Shown: piece by piece, positions 19,733 to 28,864 of the stretch
How positions within the stretch are numbered: the stretch's first letter is position 1
Layout of the letters: each line of letters begins with the position of its first letter
Assembly: GCA_963775975.1 (NCBI GenBank)
Contig: CAVZKX010000003.1
Span: 434,001-498,000 of the forward strand
Reading direction: 5' to 3'
From: JANXQG01 sp963775975
GTDB lineage: Bacteria; Planctomycetota; Planctomycetia; Pirellulales; Thermoguttaceae
DNA length: 64,000 bases
Translations under genes and position numbers: made by a program
The notes under the pieces: model-generated
What the model was told of the DNA's origin: nothing
Database searches by the model: none
The model's input: only the letters and a program-made list of their open reading frames with translations

Positions 19733-20787
19733 TACCCGCTCCCGGCCTTGCGGAAAAACGTGTTGCCGTGGTGATTCCCGCTTTCCGCGCCGAGCGTCAC
19801 ATCGCAGCGGTGCTGGCGGGCATTCCGGAGTCGGTCGCGCTGATCGTCGTTGTTGATGATTGCAGCCCGGACGGCACCGGCGCGAAGGTCGCCGAGACGA
19901 TGCGCCGCGATCCGCGTATCAAGCTCTTGCGACACGAAGTTAACCAAGGGGTTGGCGGCGCGGTATTGACCGGCTACCGTGAGGCCCATCGGCTGGGCGC
20001 GGACATCGTCGTGAAGATGGACAGCGACTGCCAGATGGACCCTCGCTACCTGCCGGCGCTGATCGCCCCGCTCGTCCGCGGCGAGGCCGACTACGCCAAG
20101 GGAAACCGCTACCTCCACGCCCGGCAGCTCCGCGCCATGCCCTTGCTGCGGCGGATCGGAAACGTTGGCCTTTCCTTTTTGACGAAGCTCGCATCGGGCT
20201 ATTGGAGCCTGTTCGATCCCACCAACGGCTACACGGCCATCCAAGCCGCGCTCGTCCCCTTGTTGGACGAACAGAATATTGCCCGCCGATATTTCTTCGA
20301 AAGCAGCATGTTGCTGGAGTTGAGCCTGCTCCGGGCGGTGGTCCAGGACGTTTACATTCCGGCGCTCTATGGCGAGGAAACGAGCCACCTCTCCGAACTC
20401 GACACTCTGATACACTTCCCGGCGGCCTTACTGAAGGGCTTCCGCCGCCGGCTCTGGACGCAATACTTCGTCCGCGACTTCAGCATCGCCTCGCTCTACC
20501 TCGTGGCGGGGCTGCTGCTGCTGGCGACGGGCACTGCCTTCGGCGCAGTCCACTGGTATCATTCCGTCCGCTTCGGCGCTACCGCCTCGACGGGCACCGT
20601 GATGCTGGCCGCCTTGCCCGTCATCATGGGATTTCAGTTTTTATTACAGACCGTCGGCCTGGACATTCAGGAGCAGCCTGTCCGCTGCCGGCATCGCGAA
20701 ATGATTGCTCAATCGGAGGCCGCCGACACGATCGCCCTGGAAAAAACCGAAGAACTGCCCACGTGGCAACAACACCGAGCCGCGTAA
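19729..20787 (+). CDS. Family 2 glycosyltransferase with C-terminal membrane segments
   Basis: This 352-residue GT2 enzyme resembles polyprenyl-phosphate (dolichol-phosphate) mannosyl/glucosyl transferases. The N-terminus has VAVVIPAFRAERHI, then VVVDDCSPDGTG and a DxD-type KMDSDCQMDP. Two hydrophobic segments follow near residues 250-310 (LYLVAGLLLLATGTAFGAV and MLAALPVIMGFQFLL). It probably loads a sugar on a lipid carrier at the inner face of the membrane for the GT-C transferase upstream. Its ATG at 19729 overlaps that gene's stop (ATGA), indicating translational coupling. The C-terminal tail is charged and cytoplasmic. Confidence 0.9.
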   Translation: MIPAPGLAEKRVAVVIPAFRAERHIAAVLAGIPESVALIVVVDDCSPDGTGAKVAETMRRDPRIKLLRHEVNQGVGGAVLTGYREAHRLGADIVVKMDSDCQMDPRYLPALIAPLVRGEADYAKGNRYLHARQLRAMPLLRRIGNVGLSFLTKLASGYWSLFDPTNGYTAIQAALVPLLDEQNIARRYFFESSMLLELSLLRAVVQDVYIPALYGEETSHLSELDTLIHFPAALLKGFRRRLWTQYFVRDFSIASLYLVAGLLLLATGTAFGAVHWYHSVRFGATASTGTVMLAALPVIMGFQFLLQTVGLDIQEQPVRCRHREMIAQSEAADTIALEKTEELPTWQQHRAA

Positions 20788-20789
20788 GC

Positions 20790-20842
20790 GTGGGGCAGGT
20801 TTCCAACCTGCCGTTTTCAGGCAAATTGGCAATCTGCCCCAC
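20790..20842. repeat. Imperfect hairpin, family D
   Basis: Arms beginning GTGGGGCAGGTTTCCAACCT (20790) and ending AATCTGCCCCAC (20842) pair with a few mismatches. It fills the gap between the GT2 gene and the methyltransferase and stops just before the latter's ribosome site. Confidence 0.7.
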
Positions 20843-20869
20843 AAATAAAACATTAAGGAGGAAACGCTC

Positions 20870-21559
20870 ATGTACCAGGAAACTCTTCACTTCACCAAAA
20901 CCGCCGAACTCTGTTCGGCCATCAGGACCGCCCATCGTGAAGCGGCGAAGCGGCTGGGCCGCGACATCACCGACGAAATGGCGGTGCCGTCCTACTTGAA
21001 GGGCAATCTTTTCTCCCGCTGGGTCTTCTGGGGCCGCCTGCGGCATGTCGTCCGGCAGGCCCGGCTTCGCCCTGGCGCTAAAGTCTTCGACTTCGGCTGC
21101 GGGACGGGCGTTTTGCTCTCGCGGTTGGCCGCCGAAGGCCGCACCGTCTACGGCACCGATCTGCACCTCGACATCGCCCGCCGTCTCGTCGCGGAGCTCA
21201 AGCTCCCACGCGTCGAGCTGCTAGCGGCAGACCGCTGGCAGCAAGGCGTTCCCGATGGCCAGATGGATACGATCATCGCCGCCGACGTCCTGGAGCACAT
21301 CGAAGAGCGGCAGGAATTGCTCGCGAACCTCGGCCGCAAGCTCGCGCCGGGCGGACGCCTCGTCATCTGCGGTCCGACCGAGAATTGGATGTACAAGCTC
21401 GGCCGTCGCATCGTCGGCTTTTCCGGGCATTACCATGTCTCGGATATCGCGCAATGCCTAGCCGACGCCCGCGCGGTGGGCTTCGAGGAAGTCGAATCGA
21501 AAAGCTTCCCGTTTCCTGGCCCGGCGTGTCTCTTTAAGATCGCCGCGTTTACGCATTAG
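20870..21559 (+). CDS. SAM-dependent methyltransferase
   Basis: This 229-residue class I methyltransferase has motif I VFDFGCGTGVLLSRL, the acidic end of strand two in VYGTDLHLDIA, then MDTIIAADVLEHIEE (motif II) and LAPGGRLVICGPTENW (motif III). The N-terminal 60 residues (including SRWVFWGRLRHVV) form a lid of the type seen in enzymes acting on lipids or sugars. The substrate is unknown. It follows a very strong ribosome site (AAGGAGGAAA). Its place after two glycosyltransferases suggests that it modifies a glycan or lipid-linked intermediate. Confidence 0.85.
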   Translation: MYQETLHFTKTAELCSAIRTAHREAAKRLGRDITDEMAVPSYLKGNLFSRWVFWGRLRHVVRQARLRPGAKVFDFGCGTGVLLSRLAAEGRTVYGTDLHLDIARRLVAELKLPRVELLAADRWQQGVPDGQMDTIIAADVLEHIEERQELLANLGRKLAPGGRLVICGPTENWMYKLGRRIVGFSGHYHVSDIAQCLADARAVGFEEVESKSFPFPGPACLFKIAAFTH

Positions 21560-21561
21560 TC

Positions 21562-21584
21562 CCCTCTCTCATCGGGAGAGAGGG
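21562..21584. terminator. Hairpin terminator between converging genes
   Basis: A perfect 9-base-pair stem (CCCTCTCTC/GAGAGAGGG) with a 5-base loop sits 3 bases after the methyltransferase stop and about 65 bases before the end of the convergent SulP gene. The following CTAGGGTGAGGGC is a motif often attached to this hairpin in bacterial genomes. No long T-run follows. Confidence 0.6.
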
Positions 21585-21648
21585 CTAGGGTGAGGGCGGC
21601 TTGCATCGCGAGAACGCTGGACAGAGTGGCATACCGGTAGGCTTTGCC

Positions 21649-23436
21649 CTACGCCGATTTCGACCGAAGTTCAGCGTTCGTTCGATCGCGGGCTACTTCC
21701 GGGACCGCATCGATTGGATGCCGGGCCGGTTCAGCACCGATGACTTCTCGGGCTCGATCCAAAGCGTCGTCGAGGCTGCCAAACATAGAGTCAGGACCCA
21801 AACGTTCGTCGAACCGAACCCGATGGAAAGCGACCAGCGGCTGGGCATGTACGCCCGACAGCAAGAGCGTCGTCCCCTGTCGATGGCATTTTTCGTAAAA
21901 CTCTTCCAGCGCGTGCAGTCCGGATGCATCGATCGCCGGCACACGCCTCATTCGCAGCACGAAAACGCGCGGCGGCCGTTCGAGAGCCCGCAGCGTGTCC
22001 TTCAGGCGATCAGCAACTCCGAAGAAAAACGGTCCGTTGATCTCGTAGACCTCGACGCCCGGCGGGATTGTGCGGCTAGCGACGGAGTTGGGATCCTTGA
22101 GTTCTCCGAGTTCTTCGTCGGCGTCGCCAGACTCGCCGGTGATCGCGCTGATGTTCGACACCTCGGCCATGCGCTTCATGAATAGCATCGACGCCAACAC
22201 CATGCCGACGCCTACCGCCACGGTCAAATCGGCGAACACGGTCAGCCCGAAGGTCGTGAGCAACACGGCAATATCGCTGCCAGGCGCGCGGAGTATGTAG
22301 CGAAAATGGTCGATCTCGGCCATGTTCCACGCAACGACCACGAGCACGGCCGCCAGCGCCGCCAGTGGAATGCGGCTGGCGAGCGGCGCGGCGGCCATCA
22401 TGATCACCAGCAGGGTGACGGCGTGAACCATACCGGCAACGGGAGTCTTGCCGCCGCTCTTGATGTTGGCGGTCGTTCGCGCAATAGCTCCGGTGGCTGG
22501 GATGCCGCCGAATAGAATGGAGCCAATGTTGGCAACTCCCTGGGCGACCAGTTCGCAATCCGATTTGTGGCGGTTGCCCGTCATGCCGTCGGAAACCACA
22601 GCCGATAGCAGCGATTCGATGGCGGCCAGCATGGCGATCGTTAGCGCGGATGGAATCAATTCTCGCACGAGCCCCAAGCTGAATGGCGGCAGACGAGGAG
22701 TCGGCAGCGAGCGGGGAATACCGCCGAACTTGCTGCCGATGGTTGCCACCCCTTGCAAGTCCAACAGCCAGACGGCCAACGATGCCGCCACCACGGCCAC
22801 GATCATGCCCGGCACCCTAGGAACGAAGCGCCGCAGCAGCACGATCAACGCCACACTGCCGATTCCGACGCAAGCTGTGGCCGGGGCAAGACTCGTCGCA
22901 TGTGCAGCATACGCGCGCCATTTGTCGACAAACTCGGGCGGCACGTCGCCCATCTTCAATCCGAGTAGATCTTTGATTTGCGAGGAGAAAATGATCACGG
23001 CTATCCCGGAAGTAAAGCCGGTGGTCACGGGATAGGGAATGAACTTGATCAAAGTCCCCAAGCGCAGTACACCCATGACGATGATGATTGCGCCAGCCAT
23101 GATGGTTGCGGTTGCCAGACCGGCGTAGCCATGACGGGCGGCGATGCTGCTCACGATGACGACGAAAGCTCCGGTCGGGCCGCCGATTTGTACGCGACTC
23201 CCCCCCAGGGCAGAGATCAGGAATCCGGCCACGACGGCGGTAAAAAGCCCCATCGCCGGCGGCGAAACCCCTTCCGTATGGACAACATTATCAGGTATCG
23301 AGCCGATCCCAAAAGCCATTGCCAACGGCAGAGCAATCACCCCGACCGTGACGCCAGCAACCACATCCGCAACGAGCGCACGTCGGGTATACCCTTCACG
23401 GAGGCAGACTATCGACTTCGGTAAGAATCGTGGCAT
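21649..23436 (-). CDS. SulP-family anion transporter with STAS domain
   Basis: This transporter has about 595 residues. The first 420 carry about a dozen hydrophobic helices with SulP marks: ADVVAGVTVGVIALPLAMAFGIG, GGPTGAFVV, and VTTGFTSGIAVIIF. A C-terminal STAS domain follows (VEVYEINGPFFFGVADRL, then VPAIDASGLHALEEFYEKC). SulP proteins take up sulfate, bicarbonate or dicarboxylates with H+ or Na+. No carbonic anhydrase or sulfate gene is adjacent to choose between these. The ATG at 23436 is preferred to a TTG at 23469. It is divergent from pcrA across about 160 bases, which must hold both promoters. Confidence 0.92.
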   Translation of the reverse strand: MPRFLPKSIVCLREGYTRRALVADVVAGVTVGVIALPLAMAFGIGSIPDNVVHTEGVSPPAMGLFTAVVAGFLISALGGSRVQIGGPTGAFVVIVSSIAARHGYAGLATATIMAGAIIIVMGVLRLGTLIKFIPYPVTTGFTSGIAVIIFSSQIKDLLGLKMGDVPPEFVDKWRAYAAHATSLAPATACVGIGSVALIVLLRRFVPRVPGMIVAVVAASLAVWLLDLQGVATIGSKFGGIPRSLPTPRLPPFSLGLVRELIPSALTIAMLAAIESLLSAVVSDGMTGNRHKSDCELVAQGVANIGSILFGGIPATGAIARTTANIKSGGKTPVAGMVHAVTLLVIMMAAAPLASRIPLAALAAVLVVVAWNMAEIDHFRYILRAPGSDIAVLLTTFGLTVFADLTVAVGVGMVLASMLFMKRMAEVSNISAITGESGDADEELGELKDPNSVASRTIPPGVEVYEINGPFFFGVADRLKDTLRALERPPRVFVLRMRRVPAIDASGLHALEEFYEKCHRQGTTLLLSGVHAQPLVAFHRVRFDERLGPDSMFGSLDDALDRAREVIGAEPARHPIDAVPEVARDRTNAELRSKSA

Positions 23437-23597
23437 AGGCAATCCACTTGATTTTTGGGCTACCGGCAACGGCCGCTCGATACGTTAACGTATTTTCTCG
23501 CAATTGACGTTCTGTTAGGAAATCGAGATTCCTTCGTTTGCAAGTGGTGCTGGCACAAAGCATATCAATTTCGCGGAAACTCCGCAACAATAAGGTC

Positions 23598-25922
23598 ATG
23601 CAACACCTCCTGGAAAACCTCACCGACGCGCAGTGCGAAGCGGTCATGCACCATGACGGCCCGCTCTTGATTCTTGCCGGGCCCGGCAGCGGCAAGACGC
23701 GCGTCATCACTCACCGCATCGCCCGCATGTTGGCCGACGGCGTACCAGGCAATCAGATTCTCGCCCTCACTTTCACCAACAAGGCGGCCGAGGAGATGAA
23801 GCTCCGCGTTGAGCGGCTCGCGCCGGGCAGCGCAGTCTGGATCGGCACTTTCCACCGCTTCTGTGCCCGCATGTTGCGAAAGTACGCCTCGCTTGTCGGC
23901 CTGGAGGCGAACTACACGATCTACGATACGGGCGACAGCGCATCGGCCCTCCGCCGGGCGATGTCCCAACTGCAGGTCGACGCCGCCTTCACCTCGCCCG
24001 AATCAATCGCCCGCGCCATCTCCTGGGCCAAGAACAATCTGATCACTCCCGACCAATATCAGCCCAAGTCGGGCAATCCGCTGGGCAGCGTTGTCCAGCA
24101 GATCTATCCCGCCTATCAATCCAAGCTCCGCGACTCCAACGCCGTCGATTTTGACGACTTGCTGCTCCATGTCGCGACGATCCTGCGGGAGAGCGACGAC
24201 GTGCGCGCTGCCCTCGACGAACGCTATCGCTTTGTCATGGTCGATGAGTACCAGGACACGAATCTCTCCCAATATGTGATCGCGCGGGCGATTTCAATCG
24301 ACCATCCGAACCTGGCCGTGACGGGCGATCCGGACCAGTCGATCTACGGCTGGCGAGGCGCGAACCTAAACAACATTCTCGACTTCGAAAAGGATTTTCC
24401 GGCGGTCCGCGTCGTCCGATTGGAACGGAACTATCGCAGCACGAAACGGATCCTTCGCGTGGCCGACGACTTGATCTCGCACAATCTGCGGCGGAAGAAG
24501 AAGGCTCTATTCACCGAGAACGCGGCCGGCGAGCCGGTCCGCCTCACGACCTATCGCACACACAAGGAAGAAGCCGACGAGATCGCCGCCGAAATCGCCG
24601 CCGAAATCGCGGACGGGCGGCGGCGTGCACGTGATTACGCCATTTTCTATCGCACAAACGCCTTGAGCCGGTCGTTTGAGTTTGCCCTCCGCGACGCAGG
24701 CGTGCCGTATCAGATGATCAACGGCGTCGAATTCTTTCAGCGGCAGGAGATCAAGGACGTTCTGGCCTACATGCAGCTCGTCAACAATCCGCACGACGAA
24801 GTGGCGCTGCTCCGCGTCATCAACCGCCCGACTCGCGGCATCGGCAAGACGACGATCGAGCGGCTGGCCCACCACGCTCAGCGTCGCGGGATCTCGCTTT
24901 TAGAAGCTGCCCGTGAAGTCCGGCAGGTGGAAAGCGTCGCGGCGCGGTCGGCCAAACTCGTGGCCGCGTTTGTGGCGATGGTCGACCGCCTGATTTCGGC
25001 CGTCGGCCCGATCGAGGAACTCCTCGGCCTCGTTTTGAACGAATCGGGTTACGAAGCGATGCTCAAGGCATCAGGCGACGAAGAAGACGAAGAGCGGCTG
25101 GCGAACATTCAGGAACTGTTAACGGTCGCGCGGGAGTTCGACGAGCGGCATCCGGGGATCGGGCATCTCGAAGCATTTCTGGAGGAGACGGCGCTGGTGA
25201 ACGATACCGACGAATGGGAAACGCAGCTCGACCGCGTGACGCTTATGACGCTGCACGCCAGCAAGGGCCTGGAGTTCCCCTGCGTCTATCTCGTGGCCGT
25301 CGAGGAGGGCCTCTTGCCGCACGAGCGGAGCCGCGGCGTGGCCGAGCAATTGGAAGAGGAGCGGCGGCTGATGTTCGTCGGCATCACCCGCGCCCAACAG
25401 CGTTTGCAAATCAGCCGAGCCGAGTACCGCGACTTCCGCGGCGAGCGCAAGCCGGCGATCCCGAGCTCGTTCCTCATGGAACTGCCTCGCGGCGAGATGG
25501 AAGTGCGCCAGCCCGAAGGGACGCGGGTCGTCGAGATCGACGACGTGCCGATAGACCATGAGCCAGTATTTCGGCACGACGAGCCAAGTGGCGCGGGCGT
25601 CCCGCCTGCGATGGCAAGTGGCGCGGGCATGCCGACTTCGGTTGCAGCCGGGACGGCCGCGCCACGTCCGCGAGTTTCCACGGCGAACCGCCCGCGGCTT
25701 CAGACGGCGGCCGAAATGTTGCAACAATCCGATTTGCGACCAGCCGTCGATCCTGATGCTTTTCGGCAAGGCATGGTAGTCCTGCATTCCGAATTCGGCC
25801 TCGGCAAAGTCGTCGCCCTCGGCGGCAGCGATGATGAGAGGACCGCCACGGTCGATTTTGCCGCCGGCGCCGGGCGAAAGAAGGTGCCGCTGGCCGGCGG
25901 AATGTTGAAGCCCGTAAAGTAG
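23598..25922 (+). CDS. pcrA: UvrD/PcrA-type ATP-dependent DNA helicase
   Basis: This is a superfamily 1A 3'-5' helicase of about 774 residues acting in excision repair and replication-fork maintenance. Motifs in order are Walker A AGPGSGKTRVITHRI, ALTFTNKAAEEM, VDEYQDTN, GDPDQSIYGWRGAN, RNYRST, TLHASKGLEFPCVYL and FVGITRAQQRL. The C-terminal DAFRQGMVVLHSEFGLGKVV is the Tudor-like domain that contacts RNA polymerase in PcrA/UvrD. The linker at residues about 663-689 is encoded by a palindromic repeat (25585-25665). The ATG at 23598 is chosen because AAGG lies upstream and homologues start at this point; an in-frame TTG at 23538 is less likely. Confidence 0.94.
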   Translation: MQHLLENLTDAQCEAVMHHDGPLLILAGPGSGKTRVITHRIARMLADGVPGNQILALTFTNKAAEEMKLRVERLAPGSAVWIGTFHRFCARMLRKYASLVGLEANYTIYDTGDSASALRRAMSQLQVDAAFTSPESIARAISWAKNNLITPDQYQPKSGNPLGSVVQQIYPAYQSKLRDSNAVDFDDLLLHVATILRESDDVRAALDERYRFVMVDEYQDTNLSQYVIARAISIDHPNLAVTGDPDQSIYGWRGANLNNILDFEKDFPAVRVVRLERNYRSTKRILRVADDLISHNLRRKKKALFTENAAGEPVRLTTYRTHKEEADEIAAEIAAEIADGRRRARDYAIFYRTNALSRSFEFALRDAGVPYQMINGVEFFQRQEIKDVLAYMQLVNNPHDEVALLRVINRPTRGIGKTTIERLAHHAQRRGISLLEAAREVRQVESVAARSAKLVAAFVAMVDRLISAVGPIEELLGLVLNESGYEAMLKASGDEEDEERLANIQELLTVAREFDERHPGIGHLEAFLEETALVNDTDEWETQLDRVTLMTLHASKGLEFPCVYLVAVEEGLLPHERSRGVAEQLEEERRLMFVGITRAQQRLQISRAEYRDFRGERKPAIPSSFLMELPRGEMEVRQPEGTRVVEIDDVPIDHEPVFRHDEPSGAGVPPAMASGAGMPTSVAAGTAAPRPRVSTANRPRLQTAAEMLQQSDLRPAVDPDAFRQGMVVLHSEFGLGKVVALGGSDDERTATVDFAAGAGRKKVPLAGGMLKPVK
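25585..25665. repeat. Palindromic repeat encoding the PcrA linker, family F
   Basis: Two direct 30-base units (25585-25614 and 25615-25644, each starting CAAGTGGCGCGGGC) are followed by an inverted half (25647-25665) that pairs with 25588-25606 with two mismatches. The units read in frame as SGAGVPPAMA and SGAGMPTSVA. The 30-base period equals ten codons, which preserves the frame. Confidence 0.75.
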
Positions 25923-25974
25923 GATTCTTGACGACAGCCTTCTTTTCGAAAAAGCTGCCTCCGACAGAGCATCC

Positions 25975-27837
25975 TTACGCCACGCTATCCGCCGAATGCT
26001 GCAATTCGTCGCCGGCGGCGGATAGACGGTCTGCGTCGTCGCCGGCGGGCGCTCCCAGCGGCAGGCTGAGCGTGAAGGTGCTGCCGCGGCCGACGACGCT
26101 TTCCACTTGGACCGTGCCTTGGTGCGCGGCCATGATGTGCTTCACGATCGCCAGGCCGAGGCCGGTTCCGCCCAGTTCGCGGCTGCGGGCTTTGTCAACG
26201 CGGTAGAATCGCTCGAAGAGCCGCGGCAAGTGGTTGGCCGCGATGCCGCAGCCGTTGTCGATCACGCGGATCACTGCCTGCTCGGCCTCGCGCTGGACAG
26301 TCACCCGCACCGTCGAACCGGAGTCACTGTACTTGATCGCGTTGTCAATGAGGTTGATCACCGCCTGTTCCAGCAAGGGGCCGTTGATCTTGGCCACGAG
26401 GTCGTCGGGACATTCGGTCACTAGCTCGACCGCCTTGTCGAGTGCCTTCGTCTCGCATGTTTCCTGCGCAACCTGAACGACGTGGGCCAGCGGCTCCGCG
26501 CCCGTCTCGATGCGCTGATCTTCGCCGCTCCGTTCGACCCGCGAGAGCAGGAGCAAATCCGAAATGATTGCGTCGAGGCGGTTCACCTGGCGAAGCACGA
26601 TTCCCAGAAAGCGTTTCGCGCTAGCCTCATCCGCGAAGCCGTCCTCCTGCAGCGTCTCGACAAAACCCTTGATCGACGTGATTGGCGTGCGCAGCTCGTG
26701 CGAGACGTTGGCCACAAAGTCGCGGCGGACGTTCTCCAGATGCCGCAGCCGAGTGACGTCGTGCATCACGATAAGTACGCCCATCTTTTGCCCGCGGGCG
26801 TCGTGCAGGGTGGTGCCGTGGGCGTGCAGCCAGCGTTCGCCCGGGCTGAAGAAGCGGAGGTCGCCGTCCAGCGACGTGGGACTGGACTGGAGGTTCTCGA
26901 CGAACTTCAGCAGGTCCGGCTTGCGGAGCACTTCATAGATGCTTCGCCCGCAGATCATGGCCGGCTCGACGCCCAGCAGCCCGGCGCAAGGTCCGTTCAC
27001 GCTCAGCACGGTGCCGGCGCGGTCAACCGCCATGACGCCCTCTTCCATGCTGGACAGCACGGCCTGGTGCTCGCTCTGCTGCCGCAAAATGCGCTGGATG
27101 CGATCGTCGAGCATGGCGGCCATCGCGTTGAGCGATTCGGCCAACGCGCCGACTTCTTCCACGGAATTGTCGGGCAGGCGATACTTCCAGTCGCCGCGGG
27201 CGAAGCGATCCGCGCCGCCGCGAACGCCTTGCAATGCGCGGACCAGCGGCCGCGCGGCCAAAACCGTGCCACCTGCCGACGCCAGCACGGCCAGCAGGCT
27301 GACTGCGGCAACGTCGGCATACACGGACCACTCGGCGGCCGTCAACGGCGCCGTGGGCAAAGAAGTCCGTACGATTGCCACGAGTTGGTCCTGCTGCTTC
27401 ATCGGCAGAGCCAGGTACATGTACGGCTCGTGCAATGTTGCGCTGGGACGGACAGACCGGCCAATCACGCCGGCGGCCGCTTCGGCAACCTCGGGCCGCT
27501 CGCGATGATTGTCCAGCACCGCCGGGTCCTGCCGAGTGTCGGCCACGACCTTGCCGGAAGGCAAAATGACGGTCAAGCGAACTTCAAAGCGATCGCCGAG
27601 GTCGCGGCAGATCGCGGCCACGTCCGGACTAGCAACGCCCGGCAAGGCGGCGTATGGCCACGACTGGCCGAGGCGCATTTCGGCGGCGACCGCAGCTAGC
27701 TCAAGCTTGTTCCAGACCTGGTTTTCCCGCGCACGGCCCGCGCGATAGGCGGTATACGGGCCGAGCATCGCCGCAATGGCCGCTGCAATCGCGGCACTGG
27801 TCCAGAAGATTCTCCAGTAAAGACGCCGCCGTCGCAT
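25975..27837 (-). CDS. phoR: Sensor histidine kinase PhoR-type
   Basis: This 620-residue membrane sensor has a first transmembrane segment at residues about 10-30 and a second near 170-200 (AVSLLAVLASAGGTVLAA), with an extracytoplasmic domain between. A HAMP domain follows (FARGDWKYRLPDNSVEEVGALA), then a PAS domain (LSSMEEGVMAVDRAGTVL). The kinase core has the H-box VSHELRTPITSIKGF, N-box NLIDNAIKYS, G1 DNGCGIA and G2 GGTGLGLAIVKHI. It starts 88 bases downstream of the response regulator on the same strand. The PhoR name rests on domain order and the PhoB-like partner. No pst or phoU genes are visible, so phosphate sensing is inferred. Confidence 0.88.
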   Translation of the reverse strand: MRRRRLYWRIFWTSAAIAAAIAAMLGPYTAYRAGRARENQVWNKLELAAVAAEMRLGQSWPYAALPGVASPDVAAICRDLGDRFEVRLTVILPSGKVVADTRQDPAVLDNHRERPEVAEAAAGVIGRSVRPSATLHEPYMYLALPMKQQDQLVAIVRTSLPTAPLTAAEWSVYADVAAVSLLAVLASAGGTVLAARPLVRALQGVRGGADRFARGDWKYRLPDNSVEEVGALAESLNAMAAMLDDRIQRILRQQSEHQAVLSSMEEGVMAVDRAGTVLSVNGPCAGLLGVEPAMICGRSIYEVLRKPDLLKFVENLQSSPTSLDGDLRFFSPGERWLHAHGTTLHDARGQKMGVLIVMHDVTRLRHLENVRRDFVANVSHELRTPITSIKGFVETLQEDGFADEASAKRFLGIVLRQVNRLDAIISDLLLLSRVERSGEDQRIETGAEPLAHVVQVAQETCETKALDKAVELVTECPDDLVAKINGPLLEQAVINLIDNAIKYSDSGSTVRVTVQREAEQAVIRVIDNGCGIAANHLPRLFERFYRVDKARSRELGGTGLGLAIVKHIMAAHQGTVQVESVVGRGSTFTLSLPLGAPAGDDADRLSAAGDELQHSADSVA

Positions 27838-27924
27838 GGGCGTTTTCGCGATCGGTTGAGAGTGAGTAAGATTGCTGCTAGTGCGGCATCACGCACCGCA
27901 TCAAGCAGGCTAGATTATAATCTT

Positions 27925-28632
27925 TCACTCCTTGAAGCGATAGCCGACGCCGCGGACGGTCTCAATGTATTTGCCGGCGTCGCCGAGCTTCTTCCGCAGG
28001 CCGACGATCTGCACGTCGACCGCGCGATCCGTGATCGCGTAATTGTCGCCGTGAACGCCGTCGAGGATCTGCTGGCGGCTGAAAACCCAACCCGGCCGTC
28101 CGGCAAGAAAATAGAGCACGCGAAACTCGGTTGAACTGAGCGGAACGGGCACGCCGCCGACGCGGACTTCGTGACGCCCCGGATGGACGACCAACTCGTG
28201 GATCGTAATCACTTCGTCGCACTCGTCGAAGTCGTCCTCCTCGGCCGTTGTCGCCGCGGCCTGTTGGCGGCGAAGTGCGGCCCGGACGCGGGCCAACAAC
28301 ACGCGCGGGCTAAAGGGCTTCGTGACGTAATCGGTGGCGCCCTCGTTCAGCCCGCGGACGATGTCGGCCTCTTCGCTCTTGGCGGTGAGCATCATCACCG
28401 ACACGCCGGCCGTCCCGGCCGCCGCCCGCAACTGCCGGCAGACGGCGAAGCCGTCCATGCCCGGCAACATGACGTCCAAGAGGATCAAGTCGGGCACCTG
28501 CCGCTCGGCGATTTCCAGGGCTTCCTCGCCGCTTGCGACGCCGGCTACTTGATAACCCTCTTTAAGCAGGTGATAACTGACAAGCTCGCGAATGTCATCC
28601 TCATCCTCGACGATCAGGACGAATTTCTTCAT
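27925..28632 (-). CDS. phoB: OmpR/PhoB-family response regulator
   Basis: This is a two-domain response regulator of about 235 residues. The receiver has the acidic pocket in LIVEDEDDIRE, phosphoacceptor Asp in LILLDVMLPGMDGF, Thr in VMMLTAKS and Lys in YVTKPFSP. The winged-helix DNA-binding domain has LSSTEFRVLYFLAGRPGWVFSR, then ITDRAVDVQIVGLRKKLG and VRGVGYRFKE. The ATG at 28632 gives the usual start MKKFVLIVED; an in-frame upstream start at 28689 would add 19 residues. An Asp/Glu-rich insert (TTAEEDDFDECDE) links the domains and is longer than in PhoB of E. coli. It probably binds direct-repeat boxes upstream of its target genes. Confidence 0.9.
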   Translation of the reverse strand: MKKFVLIVEDEDDIRELVSYHLLKEGYQVAGVASGEEALEIAERQVPDLILLDVMLPGMDGFAVCRQLRAAAGTAGVSVMMLTAKSEEADIVRGLNEGATDYVTKPFSPRVLLARVRAALRRQQAAATTAEEDDFDECDEVITIHELVVHPGRHEVRVGGVPVPLSSTEFRVLYFLAGRPGWVFSRQQILDGVHGDNYAITDRAVDVQIVGLRKKLGDAGKYIETVRGVGYRFKE

Positions 28633-28794
28633 CGTCGTGGTTCCAGAGTCTTGGTGTATCGGACGTGGGGCGAGCAGTGTTGCGGTCATGGTCCGAGTTT
28701 ACAAAGCGATCGTTAGCGGAATGTTAGCACACGATGAGAGTTTTGCGAGGACTGGACTCCACCGCAAGGCGTAAAGACGGGCGGGACCATCAAC

Positions 28795-28846
28795 GTCGCC
28801 TTTCCCTCCGCGAAAGTCACGTAGCTTTCGCGGAGCGAAAGGCGAC
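28795..28846. repeat. Interspersed hairpin, family E
   Basis: Arms 28795-28816 and 28825-28846 (GTCGCCTTTCCCTCCGCGAA at the left end) pair with one mismatch across an 8-base loop. It lies between fmdB and phoB. A second copy with the same layout is inside the GT-C gene (18572-18623). Confidence 0.85.
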
Positions 28847-28864
28847 TACTTTATAGTCCGCGCG

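Noticed and set aside
26482..27699. A 405-codon plus-strand open frame opposite phoR
   Set aside because: It has no motif, and phoR has all histidine kinase boxes on the other strand.
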